Below are positions 16,525 through 25,152 of a DNA stretch of 64,000 nucleotides, piece by piece. Under the pieces are notes generated by a model. The model was not told the DNA's origin and made no database searches. It worked only from the letters and a program-made list of their open reading frames with translations. Source of the DNA: Microbacterium halimionae (GTDB taxonomy: Bacteria; Actinomycetota; Actinomycetes; Actinomycetales; Microbacteriaceae). The first letter of the stretch is position 1; every line of letters begins with the position of its first letter. The DNA is taken from contig NZ_JAAOZB010000002.1 of the NCBI RefSeq assembly GCF_011761265.1, positions 1,176,319 to 1,240,318 on the forward strand. The letters are read 5' to 3'. The position numbers and the translations under genes are program-made.

Positions 16525-18503
16525 GGGAGACCCTGACCTGACTCGCGCCGGAATACAACAGCTGTCACATCATCAATGTTCATGACGTCTTCTCCGCCCG
16601 CGCCGAGCAAATCGATCAGCGATTGAGGGCTGCCGTCAGATTTTTTCGCGCACGCTGCCACAACATCATCGAAAGTATCGACGTCCCCACCCCAGCGGTC
16701 GAGTATGCCGTCGCTCAGTAGCAACAGCGAGTCGCCGTCTGCCAGTTGCGGACTCGACTCACTCCACCGCGAGTCGAGTCCGAGGGGCAGATCCTCAGAA
16801 ATGATCCTCTCGACACTTTCTCCATCGGCTCGAACAATGAATGACAGGCCATGTCCGGCGTCGATAAGACGCACCTGCCCTGAGTTCAAGTCGATCACGG
16901 CGTACGCCATCGTGACGAAAGCCCCGGTGCGACGCAAATCCCAATCGAGCAGGCTCGCGGTTCGAATCATGACGTCTTTAGGAGAGTCCGAAACCTCGAC
17001 TGATCTCAACGTTGCTCTGGTCGCTGCCGCGAGCATTCCGGCGCCCACGCCTTTTCCCATCACGTCGCCTAGCGCAATGATGGCTCGTGGCCATGAGATT
17101 CGGACATCGTAAAAGTCCCCGCCGACCTGTTTTGCCGGTACTGAAAGTGCAGCAAAGCCCCAACCAGGAATGGGCGGGAGTTTTCCTGGTGAAAGAGCAC
17201 GTTGCACTTCGCCCGCCCTATCCAACTCTTGCTGTTCGAGTTGGCGTGCTCTTCTCGCTTCAGTGATGTCAAATATCTGGAGCGCGAAGGTGTCATCGTT
17301 TGCCCGCGACCCCAGCGTCGACAAGCTGACTTCGAAGATCCGACCGACGTTGGTTTCGAGAGTCAGACGCGCATTTCCGTCGACAAGATTGGTTGCAGCT
17401 GTGGCTACTTCAGCGTGAGCGTCAGCGCCCAATATTGAGCGAAGATCAGTGGCGCCCTGATTAATTGAAGGCAACATGGATCGAGCAGAGTCGTTGGATT
17501 GAATGACAGACAGGGCCTCGCTGTCGCGTGTGACAATCAGCATGCCTGCAACTGACGTGTCAAAGTTGCGTCGAAAGAGGTCTTCACTCTCCACAAGTTG
17601 CGCGCGCGTATCCGCCTCGCGACCGTTTGCGAGCGAGAGCAGCAGAAACACGACCACCATAGAGAGCTGAAACACCTGCAGCACAACCGCGCCTTCGACG
17701 CTGTCGAGACGATCGAACGAAAACGGCCCTTTGCCGATCGAACTCCCGTATGTTGCGACGACGCTGATGACGAGTGTTTCGACAAGAACAAGTCGCGTCG
17801 ACATCCGCATCGCTGCCCACACGAGCGGAACAAAAGGCAGAAAGGCCAGCGGCAGCGTCGCGTTGCCAACGAAGACATAGATGCTCAAGCCGATTGCCGC
17901 AACGAATTGCACAACGCTTTCGGCGCCACTCGCGCGCGAGCGGCGTCGCGGCATCTTCATGAATAACGGCGCAACAACCAGCATCCCAGCTGCGTGACGC
18001 GAGAAAACGGTTGAAAATCGCTCGAAAGCCCGTTCCGGCGTGGTGAAAATCAAGTCAACCGAACTGATGAGGATGTCGAAGACGGCAGCCGAGAGCACTA
18101 TCGCGAGAACAAGCCTCCCGATATCACGAGGCATTGCGAGCTCCGGCAGCGCATCGCGCTTACCACGCATGACCAAAGCACCAACCGCTAGCTCAACACC
18201 CACGCACAGCGAGATAGCGATCGCATGCGGAAGTGAGTTGTCGATCCACAGCGCGAGCGGCAGAGTCAAGGCCGAGACGGCGACGGCCAGCATCCAGACA
18301 AAGCGAATGCTTACGCGCGTGGCCATCCCGAGTGCGACACCAGCAGCTGGCCACCACGCGACGGAGGCAGCAGCGGCAGGTCTCGTCACGAGCGAGATCG
18401 TTCCCAGCAGGAAAAAGCCGATCAGGCATCCGCCCACGACAAGGGCAAGACGCATCCATGCGGGCCGCTGTGACGTCGCCGGCGCAAGACCTGACGGGCT
18501 CAT
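16521..18503 (-). CDS. MASE1-PAS-PP2C (SpoIIE/RsbU-type) sensor phosphatase
   Basis: A 660-residue protein. Residues about 20-300 form 8-10 transmembrane helices with the MASE1 pattern (ASVAWWPAAGVALG near the first pair, RLVLVETLVISVVATYGSS later). A PAS-like domain follows (about 310-430, starting ESEDLFRRNFDTSVAGMLIV) and ends in a short linker helix. The C-terminal phosphatase has the metal-binding motifs VGGDFYDV, GDVMGKGVGAGM, DAGHGL, LLLSDGILD and IDDVTAVV. It would dephosphorylate the STAS partner in response to a membrane or PAS signal. It is the first gene of the operon, and overlaps the glycosyltransferase gene by four bases. Confidence 0.92.
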   Translation of the reverse strand: MSPSGLAPATSQRPAWMRLALVVGGCLIGFFLLGTISLVTRPAAAASVAWWPAAGVALGMATRVSIRFVWMLAVAVSALTLPLALWIDNSLPHAIAISLCVGVELAVGALVMRGKRDALPELAMPRDIGRLVLAIVLSAAVFDILISSVDLIFTTPERAFERFSTVFSRHAAGMLVVAPLFMKMPRRRSRASGAESVVQFVAAIGLSIYVFVGNATLPLAFLPFVPLVWAAMRMSTRLVLVETLVISVVATYGSSIGKGPFSFDRLDSVEGAVVLQVFQLSMVVVFLLLSLANGREADTRAQLVESEDLFRRNFDTSVAGMLIVTRDSEALSVIQSNDSARSMLPSINQGATDLRSILGADAHAEVATAATNLVDGNARLTLETNVGRIFEVSLSTLGSRANDDTFALQIFDITEARRARQLEQQELDRAGEVQRALSPGKLPPIPGWGFAALSVPAKQVGGDFYDVRISWPRAIIALGDVMGKGVGAGMLAAATRATLRSVEVSDSPKDVMIRTASLLDWDLRRTGAFVTMAYAVIDLNSGQVRLIDAGHGLSFIVRADGESVERIISEDLPLGLDSRWSESSPQLADGDSLLLLSDGILDRWGGDVDTFDDVVAACAKKSDGSPQSLIDLLGAGGEDVMNIDDVTAVVFRRESGQGLP

Positions 18504-18548
18504 ACCCCCACTATTCCATCAATTGTCTATGAGGTGGGAGGTGGGTCC

Positions 18549-18581
18549 GAGATGAGTCGATGGTTGCTCCGAGTTCATCTC
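18549..18581. promoter_or_regulatory. Inverted repeat in divergent promoter region
   Basis: GAGATGA (18549-18555) and TCATCTC (18575-18581) form a 7-bp inverted repeat with a 19-base spacer in the only divergent gap between the sensor phosphatase operon (minus) and the SDR-thiolase genes (plus). It could be an operator, but no adjacent regulator gene backs this. Confidence 0.35.
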
Positions 18582-18617
18582 GCTCATAGAGTCAGGAAGT
18601 GAGAGAAGGGACTCTCA

Positions 18618-19382
18618 GTGGACACTATCGACCAGGTTGCGCTCGTCACCGGCGGGGCTTCGGGGCTGGGGCTTGCCACAACACTCCGACTCGTCGCGCA
18701 CGGCGCACTTGTGGTCGTGTTAGATCTGCCGTCAAGTGACGGTGCTGACGTTGCCCGGGCTCACCCAGGCCACGTGCACTTCGCGGCGGGCGACATCCGG
18801 GATCCTGCGAGCGTCATGTCCGCGCTCGACTTGGCAGGCACGATCGGCGATCTCCGAGCGCTGATCAACTGTGCGGGCGTTGCGCCAGCGGCAAAAGTTG
18901 TGAGTTCCCGCGGTCCGCACCCCCTCGATGAGTTCCAGCGCGCCATCGACATCAACCTCGTCGGCACGTTCAACGTCATCCGCCTGGCTGTAGAGCGGAT
19001 GCAGCAGCTCAGCGTTCGCGCAGACGGTGAGCGCGGTGTCGTGATCAACACCGCGTCGGTTGCAGCTTTCGATGGGCAAATCGGTCAGGCGGCGTACTCT
19101 GCGTCAAAGTCCGCCATTGTCGGCATGACGCTACCAATAGCGCGAGAGCTCGCAGCCTCCCAAATTCGTGTCGTCACGATCGCGCCAGGCATCTTCGACA
19201 CTCCCTTACTCGCGAGTCTGCCGGAAGCTGCACGCACCTCGCTCGCGGGCCAAGTGCCGCATCCGCAACGTCTCGGCGCACCGAGTGAATTCGCTCTCAT
19301 GGTGACGCAGATCATCGAGAACCCCATGCTCAATGGAGAGACGATTCGACTAGACGGCGCAATTCGCATGGCGCCGCGGTAA
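18618..19382 (+). CDS. SDR-family oxidoreductase, 3-hydroxyacyl-CoA dehydrogenase type II-like
   Basis: A 254-residue short-chain dehydrogenase starting at GTG behind AGAAGGGA. It has the NAD-binding motif TGGASGLG (residues 11-18), INCAGVAP, catalytic Ser in INTASVAAF and the YxxxK pair in AAYSASKSA. AFDGQIGQAAYSASKS and IAPGIFDTPLL match the HSD17B10/type II 3-hydroxyacyl-CoA dehydrogenase subgroup. A thiolase gene follows 28 bases later, which supports a role in beta-oxidation or isoleucine-type acyl-CoA degradation. Confidence 0.9.
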   Translation: MDTIDQVALVTGGASGLGLATTLRLVAHGALVVVLDLPSSDGADVARAHPGHVHFAAGDIRDPASVMSALDLAGTIGDLRALINCAGVAPAAKVVSSRGPHPLDEFQRAIDINLVGTFNVIRLAVERMQQLSVRADGERGVVINTASVAAFDGQIGQAAYSASKSAIVGMTLPIARELAASQIRVVTIAPGIFDTPLLASLPEAARTSLAGQVPHPQRLGAPSEFALMVTQIIENPMLNGETIRLDGAIRMAPR

Positions 19383-19410
19383 CGACGGATGCCAGAGAAA
19401 GAGTGATCAC

Positions 19411-20604
19411 ATGATTGAAGCCGTCATCGTCGACGTTGTACGCACAGCATCCGGAAAAGGAAAGCTCGGAGGTGCTCTCTCGGTTCTGCATCCGGCGGAT
19501 TTGCTCGCGAGCGTGCTCGATGCCCTTGTGACACGGAACGGGTTGGACCCGGCCCTCATCGACGATGTGATTGGTGGCTGCGTCAACCAGGCATCGGAGC
19601 AGTCGACGAACATCACGCGGACGGCGGTGCTGGCGGCGGGTTTTCCCGAGCACGTTCCTGCAACGACGATTGATCGACAGTGCGGTTCCAGTCAGCAGGC
19701 AGCGACGTTTGCCGCACAGGCCGTCATGTCGGGAATGCACGATGTCGTCATCGCGTGCGGAGTCGAGTCAATGAGTCGTGTGCCGATGGGAACCTCAGCG
19801 CAGGGGAACGACATCTACGGCCAGAAACTCCGAGCTAGATATCCCGACGGCCTTGTGAATCAGGGGGTGGCCGCAGAGTTGATCGCCGCACAGTGGGGGC
19901 TGAGCCGTGCAGAACTCGATGACTTCGCTGCCCGTTCTCACGAGCGAGCAGCCGATGCCGCAGCAGCACATGCCTTCGACCACGAGATCGTTCCGCTGCG
20001 ACTCCGCACAGACGCAGGCGGGGCTTTTCTTCACTCGCGTGACGAAACCGTGCGCCCAGCAACGACCACTGAACGACTCGCCGAGCTGCCGGCATCCTTT
20101 GTCGATGCCGGGATTGCCGCTCGTTTTCCGGAGATCGGGTGGAAGATCACCGCCGGAAATTCATCACCGCTCACAGACGGGGCTTCGGCGGCGCTCATCA
20201 TGTCCCGAGAACGTGCCACAGAGTTGGGCCTTCGACCTCGAGCGCGGTTCGTTTCGTTCGCCGTCGTGGGCGATGACCCGATCATGATGTTGACGGGGCC
20301 GATCCCCGCGACTCAAAAGGTTCTCAATCGTGCTCGGTTGTCAGCTGATGAGATCGACGTGTTCGAAGTCAACGAGGCCTTCGCTCCCGTCCCTCTGGCA
20401 TGGGCGAACGAAATCAACGTGCCAGAAACAAAACTGAATCCGCGCGGCGGCGCGATCGCTCTCGGCCACGCGCTCGGCTCGTCGGGAACCCGCCTGTTGG
20501 CTACCCTCGTCAACGAACTTGAGGCGAATGGTGGACGCTATGGCCTCCAGACGATGTGCGAGGGCGGCGGTATGGCTAACGCAACCATCATCGAGCGCCT
20601 CTAG
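19411..20604 (+). CDS. Acetyl-CoA C-acyltransferase (thiolase)
   Basis: A 397-residue thiolase. The acyl-carrying Cys91 is in DRQCGSS, the active-site His353 in GGAIALGHALG, and the proton-transfer Cys383 in MCEGGGMA; NEAFAP is also conserved. The enzyme cleaves 3-oxoacyl-CoA with CoA (degradation) or condenses two acetyl-CoA. Pairing with the type II 3-hydroxyacyl-CoA dehydrogenase favours the degradative direction. Confidence 0.93.
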   Translation: MIEAVIVDVVRTASGKGKLGGALSVLHPADLLASVLDALVTRNGLDPALIDDVIGGCVNQASEQSTNITRTAVLAAGFPEHVPATTIDRQCGSSQQAATFAAQAVMSGMHDVVIACGVESMSRVPMGTSAQGNDIYGQKLRARYPDGLVNQGVAAELIAAQWGLSRAELDDFAARSHERAADAAAAHAFDHEIVPLRLRTDAGGAFLHSRDETVRPATTTERLAELPASFVDAGIAARFPEIGWKITAGNSSPLTDGASAALIMSRERATELGLRPRARFVSFAVVGDDPIMMLTGPIPATQKVLNRARLSADEIDVFEVNEAFAPVPLAWANEINVPETKLNPRGGAIALGHALGSSGTRLLATLVNELEANGGRYGLQTMCEGGGMANATIIERL

Positions 20605-20745
20605 CAGCGCAGTCGTCGCAGTAACCGCGTGATGCGTCGTGCAGATCGACATCTTTTGGTGCCGAGCCCGTTAATTTCGGAGCCTCCGCGAGCTTGAAGG
20701 TGACAGGCTTGTGGCGGGGTCACCACGGCGTCGCGATTGGACATC

Positions 20746-21576
20746 ATGCAGAATAAGAAAACGATCATCATCACCGGCGCATCAGATGGAATCGGTGCCG
20801 CGGCCGCACGACAACTCAACGAAGCGGGCCACACTGTCGCGGTCGTTGGGCGATCACCCGAAAAGACGAAGCGCGTGGCAGAGAGTATCGACGCCGACTA
20901 CTTCGTCGCCGACTTCGCCGACCTTGGCCAGGTGCGAGAACTCGCCGCATCGTTGAATGAGCGGTACTCGACAATCGATGTGCTGGCGAACAACGCGGGC
21001 GGCATCATGGGTGACCGAGAGCTCACCACAGACGGCTTCGAAAAGACATTTCAGGTCAACCATCTCGCCCCGTTCTTGCTCACGCAGCTCCTCATGGATC
21101 GGCTCATCGAGTCGAAGGCATCCGTCATCAACACCTCGAGTGTCGCGAACTCACTTTTTGGACGCCTTGAGCTCGACAACCTCAACGGGGAACGCTCTTA
21201 TCGCGCGACTCGCGCATATGGTGCGGCGAAGCTGGAGAACATTCTCTTCACAAAAGAGCTTCACCGGCGCTACGCAGCTCAGGGAATCTCGACGGTCGCA
21301 TTCCATCCCGGGAATATTGCCTCTAACTTCACGAGTGAAGCGAACTCTCTCATCAAGCTGGTCTACCGCTGGCCGCTTCGGAATATCTTTCTGACGAGTT
21401 CTGAAACCGGCGGCAAGGTGCTGTCATGGTTTGCCGAAGGCACCCCGGGCACCACCTGGATCTCAGGCGAGTACTACAACAAGACAGCGCACGCGGCTCC
21501 CAATAAGCAGGCGGGCGACGCCGAACTCGCCGAAGCACTCTGGGCTCGCAGCGCTGAATTCGTCGCTTCTTCGTAG
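20746..21576 (+). CDS. SDR-family oxidoreductase, retinol dehydrogenase-like
   Basis: A 276-residue short-chain dehydrogenase with TGASDGIG (near residue 10), LANNAGGI, the catalytic Ser region INTSSVAN and YGAAKLEN as the YxxxK pair. The C-terminal part resembles retinol dehydrogenase/WWOX-like SDRs. ATG 20746 is preferred; a TTG three codons earlier is in frame. Substrate unknown. It lies downstream of the thiolase after a 141-base gap, so it probably has its own promoter. Confidence 0.88.
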   Translation: MQNKKTIIITGASDGIGAAAARQLNEAGHTVAVVGRSPEKTKRVAESIDADYFVADFADLGQVRELAASLNERYSTIDVLANNAGGIMGDRELTTDGFEKTFQVNHLAPFLLTQLLMDRLIESKASVINTSSVANSLFGRLELDNLNGERSYRATRAYGAAKLENILFTKELHRRYAAQGISTVAFHPGNIASNFTSEANSLIKLVYRWPLRNIFLTSSETGGKVLSWFAEGTPGTTWISGEYYNKTAHAAPNKQAGDAELAEALWARSAEFVASS

Positions 21577-21593
21577 GTCTGAGTCAACCCCGT

Positions 21594-21656
21594 CGCGACT
21601 TGCCCATTTTTGTCGGTTCTCAGCTCGCAACGCCCGCAAATTCGGGCAAGTCGCGA
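21594..21656. repeat. Long palindromic repeat, copy 1
   Basis: Arms GCGACTTGCCC and GGGCAAGTCGC frame a middle rich in further partial pairing; a T-run follows at 21660. It starts 17 bases after an SDR stop. The arms match the palindrome at 23361-23416, so this is one member of a dispersed repeat that may also terminate transcription. Confidence 0.75.
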
Positions 21657-21833
21657 GGGGTTTTTCAGCACGATGCGAGGTGTTCGGAGCGGGAAAAACG
21701 GTTGGCGCTCTCACGCTTCTGCCAGCGAACACCGGGGTTTCGTCCAGAAGAGGTGAGCAGAATCGATTCTTTGTGCCCGACCCGAGGGCGCAGAGCCGTG
21801 AGATTGCGGCATCCATCTCCCAGGAAATCTGAC

Positions 21834-22775
21834 ATGCTCCACTCCCCTGTATTTTCCCCTGCCCGACGCGCCAAGCAAGCGGGCATCGCCCTTGCGACCG
21901 CTGGCGCTATCGTCTCGGCAGGCATTTTCACCGCGAGTCCGGCGCTAGCATCTACCTCGGATGCCGCGCCTGCGGTTTCCGTAGCGACGTCGACAACGTC
22001 CGACACGCTCGAAGACATGAAGACGAAAGCAGAATCTGCACTGGTCGCAGCACGGTCCGCCGTCGCTGAATCAGTCGCAGCAACCATCGAAGCGAATGAA
22101 AGTGGTCTCGACCTCGGCGGAAAGCCGACTGCTATTGAGACCGCGGATCTTCTCGACAGCATCGATGAAATGTCGAATCTCGAGATCGTGCCCACGCTTC
22201 TGCTCCCAGACGACACCGCCACTGCGATTGCTGAAACGAAGCGAGTGCGCGCCGAGACTGCAGAGCTGACTGAGCGCGTTGCCACGGCGGCCGCTGAGAA
22301 AGCCGCGAAAGAGGCAGCTGAGAAAGCCGCGGCCGAAAAAGCCGCAGCTGAAAAGGCCGCAGCTGAAAAGGCCGCAGCTGAAGCTGCCGCCGCCGAGGCC
22401 GCAGCAGCTGAGGCGCAGCAGGAAGAAGCCGCAGCGGCGACCGCACCCGCGCCCGCAGCGCCGACGAACCCCTCCGGCGCTCAGGCCACCGCTCAGCAAA
22501 TCGCGGCGTCCAATTACGGGTGGGGCGACGACCAGTTCGCGTGCCTCGTCTCGCTGTGGAACAAGGAGTCGGGCTGGAACGCCCAAGCATCAAACGGGTC
22601 GAGTGGGGCCTACGGCATCCCGCAGGCACTACCCGGCAGCAAGATGGCTAGCGCTGGCGCCGACTGGGCAACCAACGCGACGACACAAATCGTGTGGGGT
22701 TTGGGTTACATCGCCGGTAGCTACGGTTCGCCGTGCGGCGCATGGTCGCACTCACAGTCGACAGGCTGGTACTAA
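21834..22775 (+). CDS. Secreted Apf-like/lysozyme-like cell-wall protein with Ala-Lys-Glu coiled region
   Basis: A 313-residue protein starting at ATG 21834 behind CCAGGAAA. A signal peptide of about 40 residues ends ASPALAS. The middle (about residues 140-205) is a low-complexity helix of A, K and E with repeated AAEK units, a likely wall-spanning stalk. The C-terminal 95 residues (ATAQQIAASNYGWGDDQFAC, then LVSLWNKESGWN, NGSSGAYGIPQALPG and QSTGWY) match the aggregation-promoting factor C-terminal lysozyme-like domain; the Glu in NKESGW is the expected catalytic residue. It likely cleaves peptidoglycan glycan strands at the cell surface. Confidence 0.88.
   Translation: MLHSPVFSPARRAKQAGIALATAGAIVSAGIFTASPALASTSDAAPAVSVATSTTSDTLEDMKTKAESALVAARSAVAESVAATIEANESGLDLGGKPTAIETADLLDSIDEMSNLEIVPTLLLPDDTATAIAETKRVRAETAELTERVATAAAEKAAKEAAEKAAAEKAAAEKAAAEKAAAEAAAAEAAAAEAQQEEAAAATAPAPAAPTNPSGAQATAQQIAASNYGWGDDQFACLVSLWNKESGWNAQASNGSSGAYGIPQALPGSKMASAGADWATNATTQIVWGLGYIAGSYGSPCGAWSHSQSTGWY
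22300..22430 (+). repeat. In-frame tandem repeat coding for an Ala/Lys/Glu stalk
   Basis: A degenerate unit of about 15 bases (GCCGCAGCTGAAAAG) is repeated several times inside the Apf-like gene, coding for AAEK/AAEA units. The copies near 22340-22385 are nearly identical, so the length is likely variable between strains. Confidence 0.75.
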
Positions 22776-22830
22776 GAACCGGTCGACCGCAAGCGCTACC
22801 GCGTGGGGGCCGTCGAAAGCGTGACGGTTC

Positions 22831-23256
22831 TCACGCTGTTGGGCTCGGTTCAAGAGCGGCGATGAGATCTGCCTTGTTCATGCGGGAATACCCGGTAATG
22901 TTTCGCGCCTTTGCCTGCTCGCGAAGCTCAGCAACAGTCAGCGACGTCGAAGAAGGCTTGGACGGAGCTGACTTGGCGGGAGCCTTCTTGGGCTCCGAGG
23001 CCGCCTCATTCTCTGATTTCGCTACTTCGAGAGCGAATTGCTGCGCTGCTTCTGCGTGCTTAGCGGCAAGCTTCTCGGTCTTCTTGGATAGCACAGCTGC
23101 ACGCTTACGCAGTTTTTTCTTCGAGTCCGCCACGGCTTCGAGAGCTGTCGCCACGGAGTCTTCGGCCTGAGCCAGTGCTTTCTTGGCTTTCTTCTCCGTC
23201 GCCTTCAAGTCGTTCTTCTTGCTTGATGGCTTCTTTGATTTCTTTTTCTGCGCCAT
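22831..23256 (-). CDS. Lysine-rich protein with C-terminal Rho-N domain
   Basis: A 141-residue protein starting at ATG 23256 behind GGAGGTG. The first 75 residues are highly basic and helical (KKKSKKPSSKK, KKAKKALAQAE, KKKLRKRAAVL), and a Pro/Ala/Lys linker leads to the Rho termination factor N-terminal domain SLTVAELREQAKARNITG, then RMNKADLIAAL. This architecture is common in actinobacteria; it probably binds nucleic acid, and a histone-like or RNA-binding role is inferred. It lies between the Apf-like gene (convergent) and the palindrome at 23361. Confidence 0.82.
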   Translation of the reverse strand: MAQKKKSKKPSSKKNDLKATEKKAKKALAQAEDSVATALEAVADSKKKLRKRAAVLSKKTEKLAAKHAEAAQQFALEVAKSENEAASEPKKAPAKSAPSKPSSTSLTVAELREQAKARNITGYSRMNKADLIAALEPSPTA

Positions 23257-23360
23257 TTTTTGCACCTCCAATAGGTCGCGAACGATGGGACCTTCCGTAC
23301 TGGTAGTGAAGCACATCGAGACTCTTCGCTCAGCCCGTGAGCCATCGCTTTTGGGCACGC

Positions 23361-23416
23361 GACTTGCCCGTTTTTGTGGGTTTCGCTTGCGAAACACCCA
23401 CAAAAACGGGCAAGTC
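23361..23416. repeat. Long palindromic repeat, copy 2
   Basis: A near-perfect 28-base inverted repeat: GACTTGCCCGTTTTTGTGGG and its complement on the other arm, with a 2-base asymmetry near the tip. It lies 18 bases beyond the UbiB stop. The arm sequence is shared with 21594-21656. Confidence 0.8.
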
Positions 23417-23434
23417 AAGAGCTGCCGGGCGCTG

Positions 23435-25147
23435 TCAGCGGCCGCGGCGGCCCGAGAAAAGGGCGTGCAGCAACGGAAGAACGGATGCCGCCATCAACAC
23501 GGTGCCGAAAACCACATCGTCCGCCCGGAGTACAGCACCGGCCACAAGCAATGCGGCGAACAGCACGGCCGAGACCGCGCGACGCACAACCCGTTCCAAC
23601 CGAGCGACGCGCTTATCGAGGCTTGAACTGCTGACATCGACGTTGCCTTCATCGAAGCGTGTGATGAGGCCATCGAGCTGCTTCGGCAACCGCCAGGCGA
23701 TCGCCAAGTTCTCCCCTGCCTGCTTGGCAAGATCTTGCACCACGTTGCCACGCTCATCCCGAAGAAGCTGCGAAGCGTAAGGCTCGACAGAATCCCAGAG
23801 ATTGAATGTGGGCTCGAGCGCACTACACACTCCTGATACGAGCGACATGGCTCGAATGACGAGCAGGAAGTTCTCGGGCAGCTGAAACGGCAGCGAACGG
23901 ATGACGTCACCAAACTGCACGCCGAACTCACGAAATTCGCGTGGGTCGACTTCGCGCAACTCCGCGAAACCCATGCCACCGAATCGGGCGAAGAGGTCGG
24001 TCATCGCTCGCTCTAGGTCACGAGTGTCAGACGAAGGCAGCAGCACGCCCAAATCGCGCGCCGCGTTCACGAGGCCCTTACCGTCACGCGATGCCGCAGC
24101 GATGAGCATCTTGCGCAGGCCGCTGCGCGTGGTGGCTGAAACCTCGCCCATCATGCCGAAGTCGATAAAGGTGAGTTTCCACCCGAGCTCGCTCGAGCCG
24201 CCGGTCACCGGCGTCACGAAGATGTTGCCCGGGTGCGGGTCAGCGTGAAAGAACCCGTTTGTGAACAGCTGGTCGAACATCACCGACGCGAACACGGGTG
24301 CAACATCGGCAGGGTCGATCCCGGCTGCGGCGAGAGCTGCGGCATCCGTGATCTTGATTGCTGTCACGTCTTCGAGGGTGAGTACTCGACGCGTGCTGCG
24401 CTCCCATACGACCGCCGGAACGCTTACGCGATCGTCGTCAGCGAAGTCTGCGGCGAAGCGTTCCGAATTGGATGCCTCGTGCAAGTAGTCGATTTCTTCA
24501 AGACTTGTCTGCGCAAACTCTTCGACAAGAGCGGGCGCGTCGACACGCGAAGAAACGAGGCGCACGTGGCTCAACCATCCGCCTACCCTGCGAAGGGCGG
24601 CGAGGTCGACCTCGACAATTTCGTCGATGCCGGGCCGTTGCACCTTGATGATGACCCCGTCTAACCCGGTATCTGCCGCTCCCGTTGGCGAAAGTCGCGC
24701 ACGGTGCGCTTGTCCGAGGGATGCCGCGGCCACCGGCGTCTCGTCTACCCACTCGAATGCACGAGCAAGCGATACGCCGAGCTCCGCTTCGGCGAGAGTG
24801 CGAATGGCCGCAAACGGCACCGGGGGCACTTCGTCTTGCAAGCCCTCGAGCTCTCTGGTGATTTCCGGTGGGAGCACGTCGAGGCGCGACGACATGAATT
24901 GCCCCACCTTGATCATGAGCCCACCGAGATCGACGGCGAGAACGTGAAAGCGCCGAGCGAAGCGGATCATCCGCTTCGCTCGGGTTCGCTCTGCAATTTT
25001 GGCAAGCCCAATGCGTGGCAGGACTAACTCGTACCACCAGGTGATGGCGAGGTTCCAGCCGGCGAAGCGAAGTATGCGCCGATAGCGCGCACGAGTATCT
25101 CCGGCGGCCGACGCCACGTCTACGCGGCGCCGGCGAGCGGGCGGCAC
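23435..25147 (-). CDS. UbiB/AarF (ABC1/ADCK) family atypical kinase
   Basis: A 570-residue protein of the ancient UbiB family. It has the KxGQ motif in MIKVGQFMSS, the Ala-rich loop VAAASLGQAH, HADPHPGNIF as catalytic loop and FIDFGMMG as the metal-binding DFG-type motif. Two C-terminal hydrophobic segments (about 525-565) anchor it in the membrane. Family members have ATPase activity and support quinone or isoprenoid lipid handling; the substrate in actinobacteria is unknown. The gene follows a PadR regulator by five bases. Confidence 0.9.
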   Translation of the reverse strand: MPPARRRRVDVASAAGDTRARYRRILRFAGWNLAITWWYELVLPRIGLAKIAERTRAKRMIRFARRFHVLAVDLGGLMIKVGQFMSSRLDVLPPEITRELEGLQDEVPPVPFAAIRTLAEAELGVSLARAFEWVDETPVAAASLGQAHRARLSPTGAADTGLDGVIIKVQRPGIDEIVEVDLAALRRVGGWLSHVRLVSSRVDAPALVEEFAQTSLEEIDYLHEASNSERFAADFADDDRVSVPAVVWERSTRRVLTLEDVTAIKITDAAALAAAGIDPADVAPVFASVMFDQLFTNGFFHADPHPGNIFVTPVTGGSSELGWKLTFIDFGMMGEVSATTRSGLRKMLIAAASRDGKGLVNAARDLGVLLPSSDTRDLERAMTDLFARFGGMGFAELREVDPREFREFGVQFGDVIRSLPFQLPENFLLVIRAMSLVSGVCSALEPTFNLWDSVEPYASQLLRDERGNVVQDLAKQAGENLAIAWRLPKQLDGLITRFDEGNVDVSSSSLDKRVARLERVVRRAVSAVLFAALLVAGAVLRADDVVFGTVLMAASVLPLLHALFSGRRGR

Positions 25148-25152
25148 TCCCG

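Noticed and set aside
15562..16536. A 324-codon plus-strand frame inside the GT2 gene
   Set aside because: It opposes a gene with intact GT2 motifs and has no ribosome-binding site or family resemblance.
22300..22430. Possible CRISPR-like repeat
   Set aside because: The repeats are in frame, lack unique spacers and code for an Ala/Lys/Glu stalk.
22776..22830. Inverted repeat AGAACC/GGTTCT after the Apf-like gene as terminator
   Set aside because: The arms are short with a missing base, and no T-run follows.
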